Assembly: GCA_946894095.1 (NCBI GenBank)
Contig: OX335650.1
Coordinates: 1,302,001-1,366,000 of the forward strand
DNA from: Incurvaria masculella
Lineage: Eukaryota; Arthropoda; Insecta; Lepidoptera; Incurvariidae
Direction: 5' to 3'
Length of the DNA stretch: 64,000 bases
Numbering within the stretch: the stretch's first letter is position 1; every line of letters starts with the position of its first letter. Both the position numbers and the translations under genes were made by a program. The notes beneath the pieces are model-generated. The model had not been told where the DNA came from. It searched no databases and worked only from the letters and a program-made list of their open reading frames with translations. Of this stretch, positions 1 through 10,900 are shown in pieces.

Positions 1-287
1 GAACATTTTCAATTACATGTGTAGCATCTGAACACCCTGCATATTTCCAATTTAATACGAGGTATAAATTGGCTCGAAATTCACGATAAAATACAACTAA
101 ATGATCCGTGGAGTATATTCATATGTACAAGATGTTTCAGGATAGGTTACAGTTACAGAAACTTCAGGACGAAGACTTACTAATTGTTAGAAGAAAATAC
201 TTATTACACAATTCGAAAATACGATGAATTTTCACGGTCCTCATACAAATTAAGTTACTTGAGTTCAACAAAATGTAGGCATTACCA
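1..287. other. Upstream DNA, nothing recognised
   Basis: AT-rich sequence without a convincing coding frame, RNA gene or repeat. Confidence 0.5.
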
Positions 288-584
288 AAAAAAAACCGGC
301 CAAGTGCACACGAAGGGTTCCGTCACGCAAAAAAATCACGTCTTTTGTATGGGAGCCCCCTTTAATTTTAATTATTTTTTAATCTTACCTATTTGTTGTT
401 ATAGCGGCAAAATAAATACATACTCTGGGAAAATTTCAGCTGTCTACCTGTTACGGTTACTGAGATACAACCCTGTGACAGACGGACAGACGGACGGACG
501 GACGGACGGACGGACGGACGGACGGACAGCGGAGGCTTAGTAATAGGGTTCCGTTTTCACCCTTTGGGTACGGAACCCTAAAAA
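288..584 (+). mobile_element. Family A short dispersed element, copy 1
   Basis: One of ten copies in the window of a ~300-bp element with head ACCGGCCAAGTGCG-AGTCGGACTCGC-ACACGAAGGGTTCCGT, a middle ATAGCGGCAAAATAAATACA, an internal (GGAC)n microsatellite and a tail CCCTTTGGGTACGGAACCCT followed by A-rich DNA. GGGTTCCGTACC and GGTACGGAACCC are inverted relative to each other. This copy has lost the GAGTCGGACTCGC palindrome. It is non-coding; the VTDGQTDGRTDG-type frames come from the microsatellite. SINE-like or MITE-like class is unresolved. Confidence 0.8.
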
Positions 585-1161
585 GTGTGTCGTTTTGAGC
601 AAAAGTAATTAGTTTGTGAACAACAACATAAGTGTACCTTTATTGGTAAATTGTTTTAGAATTATCAAACAACTGTTAAATTCGGGACAAAATGCGTGAC
701 CGACAGGCACCAGAGCCAGACTTAAAGTATCTGAAATTCGATTTGAGTGATTTTTTCCTTCTAATATTGAGTACATTCTATTCTCGAAGTTACTCCTCCT
801 TATCCCGAAACACTCTATATAATCGATCGAGCAGCAAAACACGAGAAATCCCGCAAAAACTCCACAAAATTGTCCTTTATCGCTGAGATCCTTTCCTCAA
901 GATTGATCTCCCCGCCCCGCGCGGCCCCTCAAAGAAAGGGGGTGGCAGGAGGTCTTTCCACCCCTAGCATCCCTTGCCGCGCGGTTACCATGGCGACGAT
1001 GGGATATACAGTTTATCGTTCCGGATCACCGATCAACTTGAGTGAATCCGGCACGGTATTAGTCGATGGCAGACCTACATTTTTTAATGTCAATTATTGC
1101 TCGTAATCACTGCCATGACGATTTCTTGCCTTGGTGGCAAAAAATACCGCATAGTTCTCCT
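585..1161. other. Upstream region with a G+C-rich patch (about 896-1060)
   Basis: A G+C-rich stretch (ccgccccgcgcggcccc) with taccatggcgacgatggg sits about 0.8 kb before the first visible Otop exon. It could hold a promoter or 5' exon of Otop, but no TATA box, convincing splice donor or recognisable peptide supports this. Confidence 0.25.
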
Positions 1162-1400
1162 GGGCCCATTCAGGTAAGAGTGAGTTCGAATTCGGGAACG
1201 AGTAAACCTAAAAATAGCTGGGAAATATATTATTATTTAAATAACGGACCTGTCGTTTAAACTTCCAACGTATTTATGGAACAAACCGGATTGTCACCAA
1301 ACTAAAATGATGTTTAAGAAGTGTGGAAACATGAACTATTTAAAAAAGTGAGTTGATATTTGGCGACGAATTCGAACTCACTCTTACCTGAATTGGACCC
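1162..1400. mobile_element. Family M1 MITE, copy 1
   Basis: Starts gggcccattcaggtaagag and ends with the inverted partner ctcttacctgaattggaccc. The terminal inverted repeats are about 33 bp, extending to GAGTTCGAATTCG. A second copy lies at 18511-18752. No coding capacity. Both termini contain CAG-GTAAGAG, a consensus-like 5' splice site, reading inward from each end. Confidence 0.85.
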
Positions 1401-1813
1401 CTGCTAGGGTTGAGAAATCTGTGTTGGAATAGTCACTTCCTTTTCAGTAATTGCAAGATAAGTCATTCGGGACGCTAAGTCACAAGCAACCGTAGAGCAG
1501 TATAAACAGAAAAGATTACCCATAACTGAAAACTGGGAAATTTGTTAACTAGCCCATAACTTAGCGATTACGAACTTCCCATATTATTTTTGAAAATAAT
1601 TATTGTTAGACATATTTAAAAAAGGAAAGCAAGAAAACGTAAACTATAAAAATATACATGCAATAATATAATCACAGCAAAGATAAGGAATCTTTATAAA
1701 CTACTAATAAATAATTAAGGTATTGTATGCCAGAGTTGGAATTTATTTGGAGTCTGCCTATGAATCCATTGATTTAATTATTTCATATTTTAAAATCGAC
1801 TTCAGTCAACCGG
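1401..1813. other. Presumed Otop upstream/intron DNA, nothing recognised
   Basis: AT-rich and without recognisable elements. The stretch before 1805 has a modest pyrimidine content ending cgacttcag, which could be an acceptor. Confidence 0.4.
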
Positions 1814-1984
1814 ATGCTGGTAATCATGATAATGACGATGATGAAGACGTTGAGGGTGTCCCGCAGGGGAGACGCGCTGGCAACAACGCTGTCCGCACTG
1901 TACGGCAAGTTGCTGGTGGTGATGGGAGTAGCCTTCCCGATGGCTGAGGTCATCTCGACATATATTCCGCCTTCCTTCTACGAC
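1814..1984 (+). CDS. Otop: Otop exon 1 of the visible model (TM1)
   Basis: Encodes residues 1-57 and ends in phase 0 at tac gac|gtaagt. The core GDALATTLSALYGKLLVVMG onward is convincing otopetrin TM1. The first ~18 residues (Met-rich, MLVIMIMTMMKTLRVSRR) are not recognisable. Two alternatives compete: an acceptor at 1804-1805 (cgacttcag), so that coding runs in from an upstream exon, or an acceptor at cccgcag just before the Gly-Asp-Ala codons. The 1814 ATG was chosen because it is the first in-frame Met and keeps the frame without invoking an unseen exon. Confidence 0.75.
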
Positions 1985-4900
1985 GTAAGTACCCTTGTCG
2001 ATCAGTATATTTTCTACATTTATAGATCAAATAAAGCTAATAATTTTATTGTGCCAGACTTCAATGCAGATAAACACGCTAATTTCCCTAAAACTATTTT
2101 CCACAGTTGTGATGTAGGACTGGATAAGAAATATGAATCATAAGAAGCATTTAAAGGTTAAATGCTTGCAAGTGAATAAAAGTGAATAAGAGTGCTGAAT
2201 TAGTAAAGTGATGACATGTTTACATTTAATTTTCTGTGTTTAATATATTTTGTCTACCTTCATACAATACATAACTGTATACATATATAAAAGGAAACAC
2301 TAAGGCTGGAGTGCACAATCTCCGGTTAGTGATAATTTTAAAATAAAAATATATCCGTCCTTATTTTTAGCCTGAAGAAGAAAGAAGATAGATCTATAAT
2401 GACCACAAACGCAATACTAACTAGATATTGTGCACTCGAGCCTAAGTTTCCAGACTAGCAGTGGAAAGCATTATAAGTGGAAAAGTAGCATCAATGCGTA
2501 CCTGTCGTAAGTGTTTTGTGCCAGAATCAACCTACTTGCACGGCTTTATTTTTTCTTTATCTACGACTACTATCTTTACCATCTATTTACTACCAGCTTT
2601 AAAACTAGAGATTTCACATTATTTTATTCTTACTATTCCGACGACAAGAGCTTTAACATTACTTTATTGCTTACAATAGCTGCTATTTGCTGCATTGATG
2701 TTTTCTTATAAACGATTCAACCACTGAATCAAGTTCACGGACCTCGTCTATATTGAAATTGATGGTTCTATAACAGCGTTTAATGAGAGTTCCCCTTGTT
2801 TTGTCCAGGGTTTCTACTTATACCTGTACATCGGTAGCATGGTCTTCCTCCTCTACATGTATGTGGCGCTCTCTCGGGATCGATCCAAGTCTTCTGCTGC
2901 AGACATCGCATTTGAAAGTGAGTAAATCTATTGATATTATCAATTTACCTTATTAATGAATTCACAACAGCTCGGAAATCTGTGTATCTTACTAAGACTT
3001 TATTGATAAGAAGAATAGTAATAGAAACTATTTATCTTTTCTATTTGATAAAACCTATTGAAAATTAGTGAAATGTGAAGAAATTACAACTTTTATTATT
3101 ATTTTAAGGTTTTTAATTATTTTTAGGTATCGTTGAAAATGTGTTTAAAAGCGGAATATATACTGATTAAGGATGTTCCGACCCATACAATGTTTTTTTT
3201 ACACAGAACGCAAAAGCACTTTTAGGCACGAATTCGTCAAAAATATTAAATATAGCCATAGTAGTTGCAGCGAAAACATATTCACAATTTCAGGTTTTAT
3301 GGTTTCGTTGTAATTGCCGATTAGAAGTTTTACACCGTTAGATGGCGCTGTTAAATAAAAATATTGTATAGTATTTAAATAAATTGTAACAAAACCAATA
3401 ATCCTGAAATTGTGAAATTGTTTTCGCTGCAAGTAATATGACTATATTAAACTTTTATTATTAATTCGTGGCTTAAAGTGCAATATTTTTTGCGTTATGT
3501 GTGCAAACAACTTTATATGGGTCGGAACAGCCTTAAACCTATTTGAATCATGTAAAAATCGAGGAAATATTAACTTGTATATTTTGCGGAAAGATCGTTA
3601 AGAAAGTTATTCTCATTTCAATTTGGTCTAAAACTTGTGTTGCAATTTGAAGTAACTGTCATATCAAAATAAATTAGATAATCTTCTATATATATAAAAG
3701 AAAGTCGTGTTTGTTACAACACTTATAACTCGAGAACGGCTGGACCGATTGCCATGGTTTTTGATTTGTTGGATTTGTTTCCGTCCCGAATAGCAGAATA
3801 CATCTTAAAAACAATGAAAACTCGATATGTGTAATGAATACTTAATCGTTTCAATAGATGCTGATTTGTTTATTACATGTCAAACATTTGTTGTCCAATC
3901 CTGTCAAATAGTTTTTGGAGCTTATGGCCTGGTTGCTGAGACCTTTCAGCCACAACTTTATTTTTTTCTGAAGACATCATGTGTGCGTTCAGAAATTTAT
4001 TAATAAAAAATCAGTTGGTAAAGGTTATAAGATTAAGGAAAAAAAATCTACAGGTTAACAAAAGGGTAAATGTCTTTTTATAGGTTGACTATGATTTTTA
4101 TATGTCTATGAGTCTATGTCTATGATTTCATACGTTGTGGTTATATACTCTTTGAGCTATTGTCTGTGTCTCGAGAGTCTATGTCTATGATTTCATACGT
4201 AGTGGTTATATACTCTTTGAGCTATTGTCTGTGTCTCGAGAGTCTATGTCTATGATTTCATACGTAGTGATTATATACTATTTGAGCTATTGTCCGATTT
4301 TGACCATTATTGATGATGGTTTGATTTCATTTCCTCCAAATTTTTGCAATTTCGTATCTCAAAAAAGTATTCCCGGATATCATTGCTAATCACAAAAATA
4401 CTAAATGGTTAAGTGAGCGAGCAATTTTGGCCGCTAAAAATAAAGATGTAGATGACCTCAATTTTATAATTCAAAATCAAATCGTAGGTACTCTGTATTC
4501 ATTCAAATCTATCGACTGTGTAACAAACGAAGAAGAAGCCACTAATTATCCAACTGAATTTTTAAACTCCTTGGATGTGCCTGGTTTACCACCGCACAAT
4601 TTAAAACTTAAAGTTGGCTCGGTAGTCATCATACTTAGAAATTTAAACCAACCAAAACTGTGTAATGGAACGCGTTTGGTGATAAGAAAACTGATGAGCA
4701 ATGTGATTCACGCGTCGATACTTAAAGGAAAATTTAAAGATGAGGAAGTACTTATTCCAAGGATTCCGATGATCCCAACGGATATGCCCTTTGAGTTTAA
4801 ACGAATTCAATTCCCGATTCGTCTTGCCTTCGCCATGACGATCAACAAATCACAGGGCCAATCCTTGACTATTTGTGGCCTCAATCTAGAAAATGCATGT

Positions 4901-7900
4901 TTTTCTCATGGTCAATTGTACGTGGCATGCTCACGTGTCGGCAAACCATCCGCCTGACCAAAAAACAAAGAATGTCGTTTACCACAAAGTGCTTGAATGA
5001 AAATCATATTAATGAATTAATCCGAGTTTTTTTTTTCCCAATCTGCACAACATAGTTTTCAATAATTTTTTTCTGACATGAGTTTGAAGTCAAATTCAAA
5101 TTCAAATTTCTTTATTAGACAGTATATGAAACAAATTACACAAGTAGCTTAATATGTAATATTAGTGTTACTATTTATAAATAAGCAGCCACATGTGGCA
5201 GTTCCTACCACCTAAACTGGCCCGTAGGCTGTCTCATAGGTGGCAGGTTAGCGTTCTAGCCTAAGTACGCAATACTACACCTGCAGTCCTGGCACTAGTA
5301 TTGTGTTCTCAATACATACTACTACTGCGGATGCATACAGCTCACAAACACAGCCAGTCATTTAAAACTGTTTCATCATTGCAATGACAAAATTTTGTTG
5401 AACGGATTAGATAAACCGCTTTAAAATGAATATATTGGGAATGTGGGTAGGTAGAACTTACAATAGTGCAGACCAGTATCAGATTCTATCTATCGGCTGT
5501 TTGTCAAGAGAGTGTCAAAGAATAGAATAAGTTAAGACACACCACAGCTTAAGAAATATACATGCTTCAATTAAATTTGAAAAAACTTAGTGAGAGTAAA
5601 TCTTTATTCGTGGCAGGTATATAGATAGACATTATCATACAAACATTCTGAATATAATAATAAGGATAATAGACGTGGACAGTATTTTTTATAATAGTAT
5701 TTATTGACAACATATGATTTAATATATATAAAGATTTGGGTGTTTTAACTAAAATGAGCTGGAACTTGGTTTTAAAAATTAAATAAAAATAGTTTTTTTC
5801 AGCAAAATTAATGGTTAAGCGGTTTGTGCTAGTACAGGGATAGAGCCATAATACGTTATCGAATGATTTACATGACATGAGTAAAAACGTAACGCAGTAG
5901 TACGGCTTCAGGTAATAGATATCGTGTGTGCAGTGTTTCAAATCACAAATCAAAATAATAATATCAGGCACACAATATTTAACAATATTCACTAGTGTTT
6001 TTTCTTCTTTCACAATTATTGGTCTATTCAGTCGACGCGTCTCAGTTACAAAGGCGAGCGGTAGGTATTTACATGACATGCGTAAAAGCGTAACGTAGTA
6101 GTGCGGCTTAAGGTAATAGATATAATGTGTGTAGTGTTTCAAATAAAAAATCAAAATAATAATATCAGGCATACAATATTTAACAATATTAACTAGTGTC
6201 TTTTCTTCTTTCACACTTATTGGTCTATACAGTCGACGCGTCTCAGTTACAAAGGCGAGCGGTAGGTATCGGCGGCAATTGGTCGGTGACAGAGCAAACT
6301 CATTAGCGCCATGCGCGCCCCTCCGCCCGTACCTCCGCACCTCCGCTCTGCCCGCTGACGGCCGCAACTCCAGCGCCTGTTTGCTTACGAAAAAATCTCG
6401 CAAAGTCTTCCTCAGTTTTAATGATGTGGGCATAATCATCTTTGGAATCCGTTCTCTTCATATACACCTGTCCGTTCTTAGCCCATACAAACCGTATATC
6501 GTTTTCACGAGCAAAGTTTTTAGCCCTCGAAAGAAGTTGCTTGCGGCGAGTTGTTAGAAGTTGGTTTATATAAACTGGATTTCCTGGTTCAGTATTTCCG
6601 GTTATCTCATTTGAGGCAAAATGCCGTTTGATTTTTGCACATTCAATGAATTTTTCGCGGGAGTTCTCTGATAAAAACTTTACTACAATCTCACGCTGAG
6701 GTCTCTTGCCTGGCGCGCGGCGGATGGCGGTTACTTCGCTCGATGGTACAACGCATCCAATAACTTGCGCCACACGATTAAATATTAGGCCAACATTCTC
6801 ATTTGGCATTACCGGTATTCCTTTAATCTCAATTGACGTGGACTGAAAATCCTGCCTTAGGTCCTCGTTTTCGACTTGCAGTCTCGTAAAATGGTGTTGC
6901 ATTTCTTCCGACGTGCTTGCCACTTTTTCAAGGTTTTTAATACGATTGTTTTGGGCAGCGAGCTCCTTTTCTATGTCATCGAATTTGCCACTCAGGAACT
7001 CAAGGGTTTTTTGTGTCTCTTTATGTGCCCGCTGCATCTCCAGTTGACTGCCCAGTATCTTGGATATATCACTTTGCAGTTTATAGAAAACTGCTGAGTT
7101 TACCGAGAGCGTCGGAACGGAGCCTTCTCTTAACACATCTAAAGTAGGCGAGGAGGATTCGGTATTTGTCCCCAGCACAACTTCCGGAATGGAAACCCTG
7201 GGTGATTGCTTCCCATCCGACTTCTTTTCGTTGCAGCACGGTCCCTTGTACACTGCTTTCACCGACGCTCTCATCCTGCGGAAGTTCTGCTCGCTTTGCC
7301 CCACGCAACCGAAGTGGTAGTTCAGTTGGCAACCGGTGCAGGTGATGCAATCCTCCTCGATGATCTTACCGGAACAGCGAATACAGTTCTGGCTGGACAT
7401 GGCAGTATAATGCAGCGGTATGCAGGTGTAGTACTATGCTGATACAAAAACACCTCAGGTCGATAGACCGCAACTGATGTTCTGAGGAGCCGTTGACGAG
7501 AAAAGCAATTCGGAAGTTTTTTTTCTTACTGTACTCGTCGTCTGCTCTGTGGATGTGCGCAGTCGCTCGGTCGGAGTAAGGCGCCTGGGATGCGTTCGTT
7601 CAGTGTGCTGTCTTGAGCGCGAGTGAAGTACTTAATTTTTTTTTTTTAATTCTCATTCTGTATGTATGTTTTCATCATCATTCATCATAATAAAATACTT
7701 TTTTGTTTCTATCTATATAAATATATTATTTTGTATCATTATTTTACGTTCATCAAAGCCTTAACTAGTTCAGCTAAAAAGTAACACGACATTCATTGAT
7801 TGTTAGGCGGTACGAAGTTCGCCGGGTCAGCTAGTAAATATAATAAAACTCATAGCAATACTTCAATTCAGATAGCGTTGTTCAAGCTCAAACTAATGGG

Positions 7901-10900
7901 AGAAAGGAAATGTCGTGGTTAATTAAAACAACTCAAATATAAAAAAATGCATCAAAGGCATTCGATATTTTTTTATTTCTTTTCCGATCGCACCGAGAAC
8001 TATGTATACTTATATTTATGTTTATAACTTATAATATACAGCTTATCGTCCTTTTAATTTGAGTTCGTCAATAACTTTTTATATTTGACTGCCATTGCAA
8101 AAGCATTCCAACATTTTACTGTATATATATTGCTGGAGAGAAGATTTTGGTCTGAAATGTACTTTATGAAACTGTTGGAGACTCCGATTGTTTCCTGAAA
8201 AGTTGCCCAACGCCTCTTATCTTCGGCTGCAGAGGAAAATCTTTTAAAATTATTTCCTTGTCGAGTTTTTAATAGTTCACTCGCGGACAAATTAAAAACA
8301 ATTCTTTTTGTGTCAGCCGGAAACTTTGTTGGTAAAGCGTATTTTAATTAAAAATATTGAAGTGTAAAATATATTTGTATAGTTTCGTAAAAAAAATAAT
8401 TTTGCAGCATAAAAAGGTATTAAAAAATATCCACTCATTTTAGGTTGGCATGGCAATAATATTTTTAAAAATAAAGGGGAAATTTTAGCGAGGAAGAGTG
8501 AGTGCCGGAAATCGAGTAAACGACGCAATTAATTCCTTGAGGTGGCCCAACCCGCTCATCTCCCCATACAAAAGGGAAAAGAAGATCACGCCCATATTTC
8601 TTGTCAGAGATCCAAAATTTTGCTCAAAATAGCTTTATTTGATCGAACTAGATGTCTGATGACCATTGGCATTGTAAAATTGTGTTTGGTTTATAAGTTA
8701 TAAGGTCCGAAAGTTCGAATTTTTCGCGCGTTTTATACAATAACTTTGGAGGTAGATTACGCAATGATAAAGTAAGAACATCGTAAAAAGATTAGTCATC
8801 AGATATAGCTTATTTAATCAGGATTTATGATCTATTTGGATTTTGTTAGATTTTTGACTACAGCGGTCGTGGCTTACTTTTAGCTATAAGTTGTTTTGAA
8901 ATTAAAATTTTCGTAAATCTTACCAAATCATACACTATGCACATTGTCTTTTATGTGGACATGTTGCATCTTCCTAATCACGGAGTCTGTCTTATTCTTT
9001 GAAACAGAGAAGGTCCCAGAGCGCAAAAGCACGGTTTTGTACCGTGCCCGCGAACGAGTTAGGCCCGCCGGGTTGGGCCACCTTAATAAAAGGCCGGGAT
9101 ATCATGCCTACAGATAGGATGGCGATTCAAAAATGTGTACTGGACCTTACACCTATGTATGGAAGCAAGACTTGGGTATGGAAGAATAGGCACGAACGAA
9201 CAATAAATGCAGTAGAATGCGTTCCTAGAGGAAAGTATGCGAAATTAATTTAACGGACAACGAAATGACTGGGTTAGATAGCAGTGTCAAATGAAAAATG
9301 ATGTTGGGATGAGAATCGAGCAGGGAGTGTTAAGAACGGCCCGTAAGCTACGTTCCCCATACAAACGTAGTTTACTAATCATTTGAAACACACTGTTTCG
9401 ATTTGCTTGATATTTGGTATCTAGTATCCTACAATGAATATCTGTGTCTGCTAGTTTGCGTTTTGCTGAACAACCTAAAGAAAATCTTCTTACAAATTTT
9501 CTTTTCTCTGTTGTGTGACACAGGATACATTTTTCGAAAACACAAACACTTGCAGACATAGATATGTGTTGCTTGCTATTAAGTTCCAAATATCAAGCAA
9601 ATTGGAACAGTGGTTTTCGAATGATTAGTAAACTACGTTTGCATGGGGAGCGTAATTTTCTGATGCTTACGGGCCCACCTTAAGGCTCCGTATGACGCTA
9701 AATCGCACTTAGCTTTGTCTTAATTTCTCAGAGAATATTGAACTAATCATGCTAAAATTGCGTTATATGAAACTTCACTTATATCCGCTTAATCTGAATG
9801 ATTATTGTTCCAATAGCATAACATTGGCCCGATAGAAAAAAATCGCGAAAATAGGTCGATTTTTTCACATTATGCTTTATTTCTCAGAATTGGTATTAAT
9901 TACAGTGCTAGTAATCTCACATTATATTTGCATCATGATTTTAAAATTTTTGAATGATTATCGTTGCATTTGGACACAATTTTTCATTCAAAGCATCAAA
10001 AAAATGAATTTTGGACTTACGACAAAATTTCTGAGCACCGTAAAGTATCCCTTTCCCTTTCGTTCTCTTGGCGACTATCTATCGCCATTTCGGTAGCCTC
10101 AGTCCGCTGCGATGTTTCGAAGCGGGCGCACGCCTCTCCGCACGACTCTCCGCACGCGGAGATCGCTTTCGGGATCGCGACAGTAACAAAGTTCCGAACC
10201 AAATTCCTACGAGCATCAGCTGAACTTCATAGATGGCGCTGTATAATTTTCAATCAAATGTTATTGAGGTCTAAAGCCGAAATAATTGACACTGGTTAGT
10301 AACGTTCGGTTAGCAAGATATAAATAAATAAAAATATCATAAAAAAATAATATATTTGTTATAATATAAAAAAAGTGATGTTTCCAGGAACCGAACTTCG
10401 ATATGTGTGGTTCTCAACTTCGCAGCAAAAATACGACACTAAAACCATTGTGCCACGACTGTCGTTACGCAATTATGCTAAATTCTCCTTCTCAAGCCTA
10501 GCGGGCACTACGAGTATTGGGGCGGCCGCAAATATCCGCCTCCCCGTGGAATGTGCGTCTGCAGTACGTCCATTGCGGACGGGTCGCAACAGGACAAGTC
10601 ACATGACCTTGGCAGATAGCTCGGCGGGCGGATTTTTGTAGTTTTTGTCGGCGGCACAGAATAATTAATAACATGAACAGAAGGAAAACTCCGTGAGAAG
10701 AATAAATGACATAAATAATATGTTTTGTTTTGTTGGTTCGTTTTTAGGGTACCGTACCCAAAGGGTGAAAACGAAACCCTATTACTAAGCCTCCGCTGTC
10801 CGTCCGTCCGTCCGTCTGTCACAGGGCCTTAGGTAGGCAGCTGAAATGTTCACGGAGTGTGTATTTATTTTACCGTTATAACAACAAATAGCTAAAATAA

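Larger units (their letters stand above)
5090..7625 (-). mobile_element. LINE derivative with ORF1 but no reverse transcriptase, nested in the Helitron
   Basis: Read on the minus strand: an untranslated leader (about 7625-7401, containing taccgctgcattatactgcc before the ATG), an intact ORF1 (7400-6303), about 1.2 kb without pol sequence that includes two 201-bp direct repeats, and a 3' end at about 5130-5090 with AATAAAG followed by tandem AATTTG units, a tail type seen in insect LINEs. Ordinary LINE copies are 5'-truncated; this one keeps the 5' ORF and lacks ORF2, so it looks like a deletion derivative that would need an enzyme in trans. Both borders are approximate and no clean target-site duplication was found. 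Confidence 0.6.
3682..7834 (+). mobile_element. Helitron (decayed, with nested LINE derivative)
   Basis: The 5' terminus tcttctatatatataaaag follows an A. The 3' terminus has a short hairpin (gcggtacgaagttcgcc) and ends gggtcagCTAG before a T. This is the Helitron signature: no inverted repeats, TC start, CTRR end, insertion between A and T. The interior contains a Helitron helicase remnant at 4367-4957, a 65-bp tandem repeat at 4111-4305, and a minus-strand LINE-type insertion at about 5090-7625. The element cannot be autonomous because the Rep/HUH part is missing and the helicase is truncated. Confidence 0.85.

Noticed and set aside
184..540. 118-codon frame ending in repeated Thr-Asp-Gly-Arg
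   Set aside because: The tail comes from the (GGAC)n microsatellite of a family A element. The same pattern appears at 14356 and 59978.
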